Assembly (NCBI GenBank): GCA_019359415.1
Contig: JAHHHH010000003.1
Span: forward strand, 1 to 64,000
Origin: Iphinoe sp. HA4291-MV1
Lineage (GTDB): Bacteria > Cyanobacteriota > Cyanobacteriia > Cyanobacteriales > Nostocaceae
DNA length: 64,000 bases
Direction of reading: 5' to 3'
Part shown: positions 35,797-44,014 of the stretch, piece after piece
How positions within the stretch are numbered: the stretch's first letter is position 1
Layout: every line of letters begins with the position of its first letter
Made by a program: the position numbers and the translations under genes
Notes under the pieces: model-generated
What the model was told of the DNA's origin: nothing
Database searches by the model: none
The model's input: the letters and a program-made list of their open reading frames with translations, nothing else

Positions 35797-35809
35797 AGAA
35801 ACCGGGTTT
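35781..35809. terminator. Palindrome over the glycosyltransferase stop codon
   Basis: AAACCCGGTTTCTT and AAGAAACCGGGTTT flank a single G: a perfect 14-base palindrome. It holds the last codons and the TGA of the glycosyltransferase gene. It may terminate this gene and the opposing CHAT gene. A shorter relative (CAGTTTCTCCAAGAAACTGG) lies near 55143. Confidence 0.7.
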
Positions 35810-35855
35810 CTGTGCACGCGAACTACCCTTAACCGAACCGTATAGCCCTCACTCC

Positions 35856-38612
35856 CTACTGCCAATTTCCTACCAAAACGTAAGATGCCCAGTAATAAGG
35901 ATGAGGAGGTAAAGCTCTAATTTCTTCAAATGGGGGCTTTGTCTTAAGCGCTTCTATCAAAGATAATTGAGCTATCCTGAGTGCATCTGATTTTTTCTCT
36001 CCTGGTTTTTTTAAGTCTTGATAGAATTTACCCATCACTCCAGCCGTTGAAGCATCTCCCACAGGCCAGAGAGTCGCTAGAGTACTACGTGCGCCAGAAC
36101 GCACAGCAACTCCTGCCAAACCTAAGACAGCACGCTCATCACCAGTGGCGGTTTCGCAAGCACTCAGCACGAGTAGTTCCAAGTTTTTTTCTGCTTCTTT
36201 TAACAAAGCACTCAACTCATTGATACTGATACTTTTTCCATCTCCTGTAATAATAAAGTTTTTTTCAGGATTAGAACTGAACAGCCCATGAGTCGCTAAG
36301 TGGACAACAGGAAAATTGAATTTCAGTTGGTTTTGAATAGTTTTTGTGGTAAATTCTTGATTAAGAAGCTTCAAAGAAGAAGGAAAAGCTTCTTTGATTT
36401 CATTTAATTCTTTAGGCACGTTAGTTAGTGCAGGAAAAATCTCTTCTTGTACTTTGATCTGCTCACTAACTCCAGCTGCTAAAACCTTAAGCTGTTGCTG
36501 CTTGAGTCGTTTAGAGTCTACGAGTTGCAGACTTGGAACCAGAGCAACGCTATATTTCTCAATCAGATATTGTTGACCATCATAGAGTGCAGCCATTGGC
36601 ACTCTCTGCAATTGACCATTGAGCACAAAGACTAAATTTTTGACTTTGTTGGCATTTAACTCTGTCTCAAAAGGTTTGATTAACCAGTTATAAAGCTGTC
36701 CAAAAATTGGTAAAACCCTCTGGATATTTTCTTTTAATTCCTGTGGATCTGGGTTAGAAGTAGATAAGATGTTGCGAGCAGAAGTATTGACAGTTACGTT
36801 GTCTAAGTTATCATAAAGCCGATCTAAAATGTCATTAACTTTCTCCTCACTGATAGGAATTGCGACTTCTTGCAAGGGTTTTCCTGGCAAGGACAAGATA
36901 ACTTCTAAGCGCTCTTTTAAAACAATGGGATAGATCACAGCTGCTTGAGGATCGATATCATCAATCTGCACCGCGACATCCGTTTCCTCTGAACAGGGGT
37001 CTTGAAAAAAGTTGTCTAATTCTGCTAATTGTAGAGACTCTATCACCCTTCGAGCAAACTCTAAGCGGCTTTTAGGCTTGTTCGTCTCAATTTTTTCCTG
37101 CTTAATGCCAGAGTTCGACACGAGTAGGGTATTTAGCTCGCTTGGACTCAGCTCTGATTTCAAGACCAAATCCGCTAGTTCAGTATAAACAGGTTTGACC
37201 TCTTGGAGAAAGTTAAACTGGACATCTCGATTATTTGCGTTTAAATCGCTGCGGAGAGACTGGAGAGTGTTGAAGGCGGCTGTGTAAGCAGCAATTGCTC
37301 CTTTTGTATCTCCCTGTTCTTTCAGTAAATTCCCTAACTGAGATTGCCAAAGATAACTAATTTCACGTACATCTTTTGTAATTTTTTGTTCTGGAGCTAA
37401 AGCCAGAGCTTGCCGAGTTAGTTGAATTGCTTGATTTAACTGCCCCTGTTGATGGTATAATTTACCGAGATAACCTAGAGCATAGGTTTGTGCTTGCCTA
37501 TCTCGCAAGCTCAGAGCCTGTTCCAGCGCCACGTTCAAAATACGTTCAGCCTTGTCTGTCTGTTGGCTTTGCATCAAACCTTGAGCAAAGTTAATCTGAG
37601 CGTAGATTGCTGTGCGATTTAGAGGAAGAGTGGCAAGAGTGGATTCAATCTGACTTTGCAAATCTTGTGCATCTTGACTCAACTTCACCTCTAACTGGGA
37701 CAAAAAATCCTTTGCCCGTTCGACCAACTGAGATTCGCCAAACTTAGACCAAGAAGCAACGCGCCGATTCGTTTGCTCTTCCCACCATTTTTGCAGTTCT
37801 AGTAATAGCTTGAAGTGATTGAGTTGTGCCTGAATTTTAGAAATTGGTGAAGCTGATGTTACCGTTGCTGCTTGGACGTAGTCATTCAAAGCTTGTTGGT
37901 AAGGTGCTCTAGCCGCTTCTTGAGATTTGCGGTCTATAATTTCAGTGACCTCTTCATAGTCCCAACGGTCTCGTATTTGGTTTCCTAAAGCGCGTTCGGT
38001 GTTACCTAAACTCAGCAAAACAGCACTGGACTCCGGTGATTCCTTCAGGACTGACAAACTCAACTGCAAAACTTTCTTGGACTGCTTCAACAATCCTTGT
38101 TTTCGCAGGACTTCTCCGAGGCTATGTAAGCCAACAGCTTGGGTTGGTGAAATAGAATTTTGCTGTTGAGAGAGATTTGTGAGGAAGCTATCTATTTGTG
38201 CTTGGTTACAGTTTGGGTTATTAATGCTAAAAGCTTGGAGTAAAGTTTTGCAAGCTTTAGGATATAATCCTAAATCTTGAAGAGCTTGGGATTTGTTGAT
38301 CAGGCTCTTACTTATCCCTTCGCGATCGCCTATTTGCTTATAAGTCTCAGCTGCTTGTTCCCACAACTTAGCTGCTTCATCGAATTTTCCGGTATTGTAG
38401 AGTTCTTGACCTTCCCGTGCCAGTTGTAGCGCACGACTCGAAGAATTTTGAATTTTGTTTGTGTTGCGTGTCCTTTGGGCATATTCCGAATTATGACTCT
38501 TGAGTTCTGCACGGCTTGTATTCGACCAAGCTGAAAAACTTAAGGTGAACACCAGTCCAAACAAGACTAGAAGGATTAAGACAACTATACGACGGTACTT
38601 TCTCACAATCAT
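35856..38612 (-). CDS. TPR-CHAT protein (caspase-like protease)
   Basis: 918 residues with an N-terminal membrane anchor or signal (IVVLILLVLFGLVFTLSFSA), TPR-like repeats (about residues 60-480) and a C-terminal CHAT domain (about 620-918). The CHAT His-Cys dyad is visible as HLATHG and LVLSACETATGD, followed by VRSGARSTLATLWPVGD. CHAT proteins are caspase-fold cysteine proteases. The gene follows the TpsB gene by 46 bases on the same strand; this TPS-CHAT linkage is common in cyanobacteria. Substrate unknown; a protease acting on or regulated by the secreted TpsA partner is possible. Confidence 0.88.
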   Translation of the reverse strand: MIVRKYRRIVVLILLVLFGLVFTLSFSAWSNTSRAELKSHNSEYAQRTRNTNKIQNSSSRALQLAREGQELYNTGKFDEAAKLWEQAAETYKQIGDREGISKSLINKSQALQDLGLYPKACKTLLQAFSINNPNCNQAQIDSFLTNLSQQQNSISPTQAVGLHSLGEVLRKQGLLKQSKKVLQLSLSVLKESPESSAVLLSLGNTERALGNQIRDRWDYEEVTEIIDRKSQEAARAPYQQALNDYVQAATVTSASPISKIQAQLNHFKLLLELQKWWEEQTNRRVASWSKFGESQLVERAKDFLSQLEVKLSQDAQDLQSQIESTLATLPLNRTAIYAQINFAQGLMQSQQTDKAERILNVALEQALSLRDRQAQTYALGYLGKLYHQQGQLNQAIQLTRQALALAPEQKITKDVREISYLWQSQLGNLLKEQGDTKGAIAAYTAAFNTLQSLRSDLNANNRDVQFNFLQEVKPVYTELADLVLKSELSPSELNTLLVSNSGIKQEKIETNKPKSRLEFARRVIESLQLAELDNFFQDPCSEETDVAVQIDDIDPQAAVIYPIVLKERLEVILSLPGKPLQEVAIPISEEKVNDILDRLYDNLDNVTVNTSARNILSTSNPDPQELKENIQRVLPIFGQLYNWLIKPFETELNANKVKNLVFVLNGQLQRVPMAALYDGQQYLIEKYSVALVPSLQLVDSKRLKQQQLKVLAAGVSEQIKVQEEIFPALTNVPKELNEIKEAFPSSLKLLNQEFTTKTIQNQLKFNFPVVHLATHGLFSSNPEKNFIITGDGKSISINELSALLKEAEKNLELLVLSACETATGDERAVLGLAGVAVRSGARSTLATLWPVGDASTAGVMGKFYQDLKKPGEKKSDALRIAQLSLIEALKTKPPFEEIRALPPHPYYWASYVLVGNWQ

Positions 38613-38658
38613 ATCAATTCCAGTTAAAAATCATTCTTTCTGATTCCCCATTCTGGTT

Positions 38659-40524
38659 TCAGAACGGTCTGTACTGTAGTTGAAAATACACACCATTTTC
38701 TTGCCATGTCCCATCTCTCAAATTAATATCTATTAGAGGAATACCCCAGTCCAAACGAGCCGTGAAGTTATCCCCCATCTGCCAGAGTAAACCGAATCCT
38801 ACACCCACTAGGGTATTGGGGTCTGGACCGTCTCCACTTGTGTTCCAGCCAGTGCCAAAATCAATGAATGGTGTAACCTGTAAAGTTCCTTGCACCTCTG
38901 GTACTCGGAAGATAGGTAATCGTGCTTCTACAGAAGCAAAAACACCATTGTCAGTGAGCAGAGCATCCTGACGATAACCCCTCACAGTTGCTTGACCTCC
39001 CAAACTGAACTGCACTCGGGAAAGTAAAGAATCACTTGCTAGTTGAATGTTTGAACGGACTAACAAGTTAGGACCCACAGCAGGCTTACCTGTCGCCTCT
39101 CCTAGACGGCGCAAATACAGCATTTGCCCTCGCCAAAGGAAAAATTGACTGTCCGGTTCGCTGTTGTTAATAGTGGCATCAAAAGCACCGATACCAACAC
39201 TAAATTCAGAACGAGCAGCTAAAACATCTTGACGGCTCCGTTGGAGCCATTCTTGAGCAAAATTCAGTTCCGAAATACGGGTTTTTCCATTGACGTCTGC
39301 TCCTGGGAATAAAGGAAAGTCAACTCCAAAAATCGAGGCATCACTTTCTCGCCTAGCTGCTGTAAAACTGAGGGCAAATTCTTGGCTGCGTTGTGGAGTA
39401 GCTGTTTGAATAATTGGTTGGCGAAAAGTGAGTTCAAACTCGCTAGAGTCTACCTCAATATCTAAATCGTTGAAAGGGGGTTCAACGATGTTATTGTTAG
39501 TTATCTGGTAATCGAAGCGTAGGGTACCATTACGGGGATTGACTGGCAGAGTGTAACTACCCTCAAACCTATTGCTGCCATCGGTATTGCTATAGGCAAA
39601 ACTCAACTTATCTCCCAGTCCTAGGAGGTTAGCTTCCGATATCTCGACACCGCGTTCAAAACTCCCAACGCCAGGGTTGCGGTTATTATCGATTCTGAAT
39701 TCGGTGCTGAAGGTTTTTGCTCCCCGAAGCGTTACCTCTAGAGAATTCGTACCAGGTTTAGTGCCAGCAGTTAGTTCCGCATCTAAGCTTTCAATTAAGG
39801 GGTTAAGTTGCAACAATTGCAGTGCTTCTTGTAGGCGGTTGATGTTGAGGGGTTTTGAGGTTGCCAAAGCAATGCGACTGCGAACATAGTTTGAATTCAA
39901 CCGCCCTTTAGCGATATTGATCTTAATCTCTTCCAAGCTACCTTCAAGTACCTGAATCTTGACGATACCTGATTGGATTTCTTGACTGGGTATGTAGGCA
40001 CCAGAAGTGATGTAGCCCTTTTTGAGATAAAGCTCAGTCACTTTATTAGCAGCTTGCAAGAGTTGGTCAAAACTGATAGATTCCCCAATAAAGTCAGCCG
40101 TCACCTGATTTAACTCTTCTTGGCTAAATACAGTGCTACCGACAAACTCAAACCTCTGAACAACAATCATCCTAGGCACATTCTGGATTTTCTCATAAGC
40201 TGGAGGCGCAGTCGGAGGTAGTCGGAGTGGTTTTTTTTGTGGGGGAAGTGGAGTAAGCTGAGGTTGTTCTGGGGGAATTGGGGTAACGCGATCGATAGGC
40301 TGCGCCCAAGCAGGAGGTGTGTGAGAGAGTATGACGAGTAGGGGGAGGAAGAGGAGGGCGAGATAGGGAGATTGGGGGATGGGGGGCTTCGGGGAGGGAG
40401 TGAGGGAGAGATTCCTAATTTTGACTTTTGACTTTTGACTTTTGAATTGATTTGTCCCCTTGTCCTCTTGTCCCTTGCCCCTTGCCCATTGCCCATTGCC
40501 CCATAACTTCGATTTAATGAGCAT
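38659..40524 (-). CDS. TpsB outer-membrane transporter (ShlB/FhaC family)
   Basis: 621 residues. A proline-rich linker (about 80-120) and POTRA domains (about 130-280, with FVGSTVFSQEELNQ) precede a 16-strand-type barrel that ends in Phe (QLQYRPF), with FHA-transporter motifs such as LSFAYSNTDGSNRFEG and GGQATVRGYRQDALL (the VRGY lid loop). It exports the TpsA protein encoded directly upstream; the two genes overlap by 11 bases. The first 50 or so residues come from short tandem repeat DNA, ahead of the signal-like stretch YLALLFLPLLVILSHTPPAW; no other start codon exists before the POTRA region. Confidence 0.88.
   Translation of the reverse strand: MLIKSKLWGNGQWARGKGQEDKGTNQFKSQKSKVKIRNLSLTPSPKPPIPQSPYLALLFLPLLVILSHTPPAWAQPIDRVTPIPPEQPQLTPLPPQKKPLRLPPTAPPAYEKIQNVPRMIVVQRFEFVGSTVFSQEELNQVTADFIGESISFDQLLQAANKVTELYLKKGYITSGAYIPSQEIQSGIVKIQVLEGSLEEIKINIAKGRLNSNYVRSRIALATSKPLNINRLQEALQLLQLNPLIESLDAELTAGTKPGTNSLEVTLRGAKTFSTEFRIDNNRNPGVGSFERGVEISEANLLGLGDKLSFAYSNTDGSNRFEGSYTLPVNPRNGTLRFDYQITNNNIVEPPFNDLDIEVDSSEFELTFRQPIIQTATPQRSQEFALSFTAARRESDASIFGVDFPLFPGADVNGKTRISELNFAQEWLQRSRQDVLAARSEFSVGIGAFDATINNSEPDSQFFLWRGQMLYLRRLGEATGKPAVGPNLLVRSNIQLASDSLLSRVQFSLGGQATVRGYRQDALLTDNGVFASVEARLPIFRVPEVQGTLQVTPFIDFGTGWNTSGDGPDPNTLVGVGFGLLWQMGDNFTARLDWGIPLIDINLRDGTWQENGVYFQLQYRPF
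40385..40505. repeat. Short tandem repeats encoding the TpsB N-terminus
   Basis: TTGACTTTTGACTTTTGACT (three copies of a 7-base unit plus a partial) and CCCTTGCCCCTTGCCCATTG-type units, with CTCCCTCC tracts before them. All lie inside the tpsB reading frame. Confidence 0.7.
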
Positions 40525-43036
40525 GGCACGATGATGAGGTCAACAATTCAGAAGCGTTGGGGGTAACTATGGGGGGATTAGCAGTGAGAATCACAGTACC
40601 TTTTGAGTTAACATACCAACCTTGAGCTGGAGGCGGTAACTCTGAGGTATCCGCTTCCTCAACAATAGGCATCATTGAATAAGAGATATTTCCTGGTTGG
40701 GAAGGCTCAAAACTTACTAAAGCTTTACTGCTGAGTGGTTCGCTGGGTCGGGGTGGCAATCCTCCGCGCCCGGTGATAATAAACTCACTCCTATTCTGTT
40801 CCTTTTTTGCGGTACATACCCGCGCCACGACTTCTTCAGGTTGAACTATTTCTTGTGGCACGTCGATCGCTTCCTGGTTGGCTTCAATATCTGGTGTGAT
40901 AAATTGTACGGCACCATCTAATCCGAATTGGGAACTGGCAGAAATCTGGCATTCTGGGCAAACAAATAATCCTTGAGTGTTGATTTGGATGTTTCCTCCT
41001 CTCCCCTCAAAAGCATTGGCGGTAATTTTGCTATTTTCTAGCAACACAACAAAATCAGCGGAAGGAGAGCCAGTAATAGTGATGTTACCGCCGTTACCAG
41101 TTCCACCTGCTTGTGCTGAAATCTGACTACCGTGGCGCATTTGTAACGAACCTGTTTGGAGGGTGATGTTACCACCTTCACCAGATTGCGTGGCTGCTGT
41201 GATACTACCTCCGCTATCCAGTAAAATAGAGCGAGCATTTATTGTGGCGGTTCCTGCATTACCTGACCCCTGATTCCTCACAGTCACTTGACCACCATCC
41301 GTGACCCTCAACTGACCTGTATTAATTGTCACGTTTTGTGCTGCCCCACTTGGCACTGCAGGCAAGCGAAAAGCCTCTCGTAAGCTTTCATCCTGTATAA
41401 TGGCGGAGGAGCCAATCAAACTCGGATTTATAGATCCTGGTACTGTACCTTTCACTTCTACAAATTCAGGAGCATTGATGATAACATTGCCAGCTGAACC
41501 ACTTGCAGAAGTAGAAGTATCGACCCTTCCTCCATCCCGAACTGTCAATCTTGGTGTATTGACTCTTAGGTCACCAGCATCTCCAGTAGTATTTGTGGTA
41601 GCAAAAAAACCGCTAGGTATAAACAACTGAGGTTCGACGCCAATAATTTCTATAGAATCAGTGGCATTTACGTTCAGATTTCCTCCGTTACCTGTTCCAA
41701 AAGTGGTAGATATGATGGTTCCTCCTCCAGTAGCGGTCAAACGTCCAGTAGACACCGTAGTGTTGCCTGAATCTCCAGAACCATAAGTGGCAGTTATGAT
41801 AGAACTGGAAACGCTAGGATTAACAGCACTTACTCCATTTACTTGTACCGACTCAGAGGCATTGATATTGATATTTCCGCCTGTTTCCGAACTAAAGGTT
41901 TTCGGAAAGATGGTAGCTCCTCCCTCTACAACTAAGCGCTTGGTTGAAATATTGATGTCTCCTCCTCTACCCGCTCCCACTGTTTCATTCGTTAAGCTGC
42001 TCCGAATGTTTCCATCTGCATTGGTTCCGCTCAATTTTACAGACTCTGTGGCGTTTACTTGAATCGCGCCTGCGGGTTGGATTCCTTGATTTTGAATCAA
42101 AACGAGCGAGCCATCGCTGACGGAGAAGTTTTGCCCCTGCACCTGAATTGAACCGCCGCTAGCACCGCTAGCATCTACTAAAGCTTGCGATCGCATTTCA
42201 ATATCTTTAAAAGCACGCACGCCCTCATACCCCAAAGTCCACCCACCCAAAGTGGGATTGAGACTCACCTGACCTTCTGCTACACTGGCTAACTCTACTC
42301 GTCCTCCTTCTGCTGTCAGAGTACCTCCGTCTATACTGATATTGCCCCCAACCAAAGCCAAGGTCTGATTGGGCTGTACCCGCAGACCTGTTGAGGTATT
42401 GGTTCTCATTACAGGTGAGAAGTTGGGATCGGCAACAGTGAAAGCTTGACTCGTACCTTGTACGCGAATTGTTCCCGAATTCTGCCCAAATTGCAAACCG
42501 ACTGGAACACTGATAGTCAGTAGAGGGGGAGTTTGAGGATTTGTGGCGCTAAATTCCACACCATCGGCAAATTTGATGCTACTCGCGGTACTACCTAAGA
42601 AAGAACCGCCAATATTCAATTGGGCATTGGGACCAAAATTAATGCCGTTTGGATTAATCAAAATGAAATTAGCACCGTAATTTTCTTTGATTAATCCATC
42701 AATATTGGAAATTGAGCCACCTGTTACTCGGTTGATAATGTAGTTAATGTTATTAACATTTGTCGTATTTTTAAAAAAAGCCTCGCTGCCAGTTGGAATA
42801 GAGAATTCCTTGAAGCTGTGAAATAGATTTCTACCAGCTTGTGCTCCTCCGGTAATTTCAAAGACATTGCCAGACCGACTGACATTTGTTGGAACACTTC
42901 CATCTGAAGAAATTTGCGCTTGAACAGGGCTACTGATTAGTAGACAGTAGAGGTAAACAACGCCAGCTACAGTTCGCAGAGTAACGTTTGAAAACACTGG
43001 GGGGAGTGGAGGGAGTAGACAGAGAAATGTTTTCAT
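40514..43036 (-). CDS. TpsA filamentous haemagglutinin-type exoprotein
   Basis: About 840 residues from the ATG at 43036 (MKTFLCLLPPLPPVF); the frame is open to 43102. After a signal peptide ending near SSPVQAQ comes the two-partner-secretion domain (about 45-290) with NGANFILINPNGI-like text (here NFILINPNGINFGPNAQL and NIGGSFLGSTAS), then Gly/Ser/Asn-rich beta-helix repeats to about residue 720. It should be exported by the TpsB encoded next and act at or beyond the cell surface. The C-terminal region has Cys-containing text (FVCPECQISASSQF) common to cyanobacterial members. Confidence 0.88.
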   Translation of the reverse strand: MKTFLCLLPPLPPVFSNVTLRTVAGVVYLYCLLISSPVQAQISSDGSVPTNVSRSGNVFEITGGAQAGRNLFHSFKEFSIPTGSEAFFKNTTNVNNINYIINRVTGGSISNIDGLIKENYGANFILINPNGINFGPNAQLNIGGSFLGSTASSIKFADGVEFSATNPQTPPLLTISVPVGLQFGQNSGTIRVQGTSQAFTVADPNFSPVMRTNTSTGLRVQPNQTLALVGGNISIDGGTLTAEGGRVELASVAEGQVSLNPTLGGWTLGYEGVRAFKDIEMRSQALVDASGASGGSIQVQGQNFSVSDGSLVLIQNQGIQPAGAIQVNATESVKLSGTNADGNIRSSLTNETVGAGRGGDINISTKRLVVEGGATIFPKTFSSETGGNININASESVQVNGVSAVNPSVSSSIITATYGSGDSGNTTVSTGRLTATGGGTIISTTFGTGNGGNLNVNATDSIEIIGVEPQLFIPSGFFATTNTTGDAGDLRVNTPRLTVRDGGRVDTSTSASGSAGNVIINAPEFVEVKGTVPGSINPSLIGSSAIIQDESLREAFRLPAVPSGAAQNVTINTGQLRVTDGGQVTVRNQGSGNAGTATINARSILLDSGGSITAATQSGEGGNITLQTGSLQMRHGSQISAQAGGTGNGGNITITGSPSADFVVLLENSKITANAFEGRGGNIQINTQGLFVCPECQISASSQFGLDGAVQFITPDIEANQEAIDVPQEIVQPEEVVARVCTAKKEQNRSEFIITGRGGLPPRPSEPLSSKALVSFEPSQPGNISYSMMPIVEEADTSELPPPAQGWYVNSKGTVILTANPPIVTPNASELLTSSSCHAH

Positions 43037-43473
43037 GTATGGAGGTGGCGAATCCGCCGTGAGGTCTGTTGTTGGATATGCGGCTCTCATACCAAGTCGC
43101 ACATCAAACCGTAAAATCGTAGTGCGGGCAAGATGCCCGCGCTAAAACGAGACAATTGCCTTGCCCGCATGCAAACCAAATGCTTGCACTACAAAGTTAA
43201 GTAGACTTGGTATCAGAATCCAAGCAAAAGAAGTAGCCGGAAGTATATCCAACTACTAAGTCTTTAAGGGCAGCAGGCAGACGAACCAGCTGATTCAATA
43301 GCACCCTGTTTTCATTTAAATAAAGTAAATTTTCACACCCTGTTTAATACCAAACAATGGTAATCTTCACTTAAGCATAAGTTTTGATATTAAACCTAAG
43401 TAAATTTAACTAAAAGCGACATCATAGAGTCTATATTCAAGTGTAAACCCACGTCAAGATAGGAAGTCAACTG
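43037..43473. promoter_or_regulatory. Divergent promoter gap with an AGA-loop hairpin
   Basis: Lies between tpsA and the COP23 gene. A hairpin GCGGGCA-AGA-TGCCCGC is at 43124-43140, with related text GCCCGCATGC further on. The right half is AT-rich (43310-43430) and likely holds the COP23 promoter. No gene is seen. Confidence 0.5.
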
Positions 43474-44004
43474 ATGAACAAAATGCAATTTTGGACAACG
43501 ACTTGGACAACTCCGATGTTGGTTTTAGGCTTTGTAGTATCACTCACTCAACCCAGCACAGCCAATACCGCGAACATTAGCTGTAACACCAACGCCAGTA
43601 TACCAACAGTGATTGCTACCTCTACCGAACAGGGAATAGGGAAAGATGTTACAATCCTCAGCTTCCTCCCCGAATATTTTTCACCCAAAGATGCTGTGCA
43701 GAACTGTCAGAATACAGCTAAAACTTTGCAGACTCTTTACAATACGAATCGTGCAAACTACTTGACAAATGACAAAGTCAATTCAAGATCTGTCGTGTGC
43801 GTTGTAGAACGTAGGGGTATCGGTTGCGATCGCGATAGTACCCAAGTTTTATTTACTCTCGGTTCAACAGTTAACTCCTCTCAAGCTTTATACCAAATGC
43901 TGGGTAGCAATTTTAAGCAAGCACAGCCTCCTGATGCTAGGACTGTCAGTCGAATTTACTCTGATCTCAAACCCAAATCTCATAGTCGTTGGTGGTTCTT
44001 CTAA
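43474..44004 (+). CDS. COP23-domain exported protein
   Basis: 176 residues with a signal peptide (MLVLGFVVSLTQPSTA region) and a COP23 domain, named after a circadian-oscillating protein of a unicellular cyanobacterium. Family features: a Cys near the mature start (ISCNTN), CQNTAKTLQTLYNTN, VVCVVERRGIGCDRDSTQVL and LFTLGSTVN. Four cysteines suggest two disulfides in the periplasm. Function unknown. It converges on the TPR protein gene. Confidence 0.85.
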   Translation: MNKMQFWTTTWTTPMLVLGFVVSLTQPSTANTANISCNTNASIPTVIATSTEQGIGKDVTILSFLPEYFSPKDAVQNCQNTAKTLQTLYNTNRANYLTNDKVNSRSVVCVVERRGIGCDRDSTQVLFTLGSTVNSSQALYQMLGSNFKQAQPPDARTVSRIYSDLKPKSHSRWWFF

Positions 44005-44014
44005 TGTAATGAGA

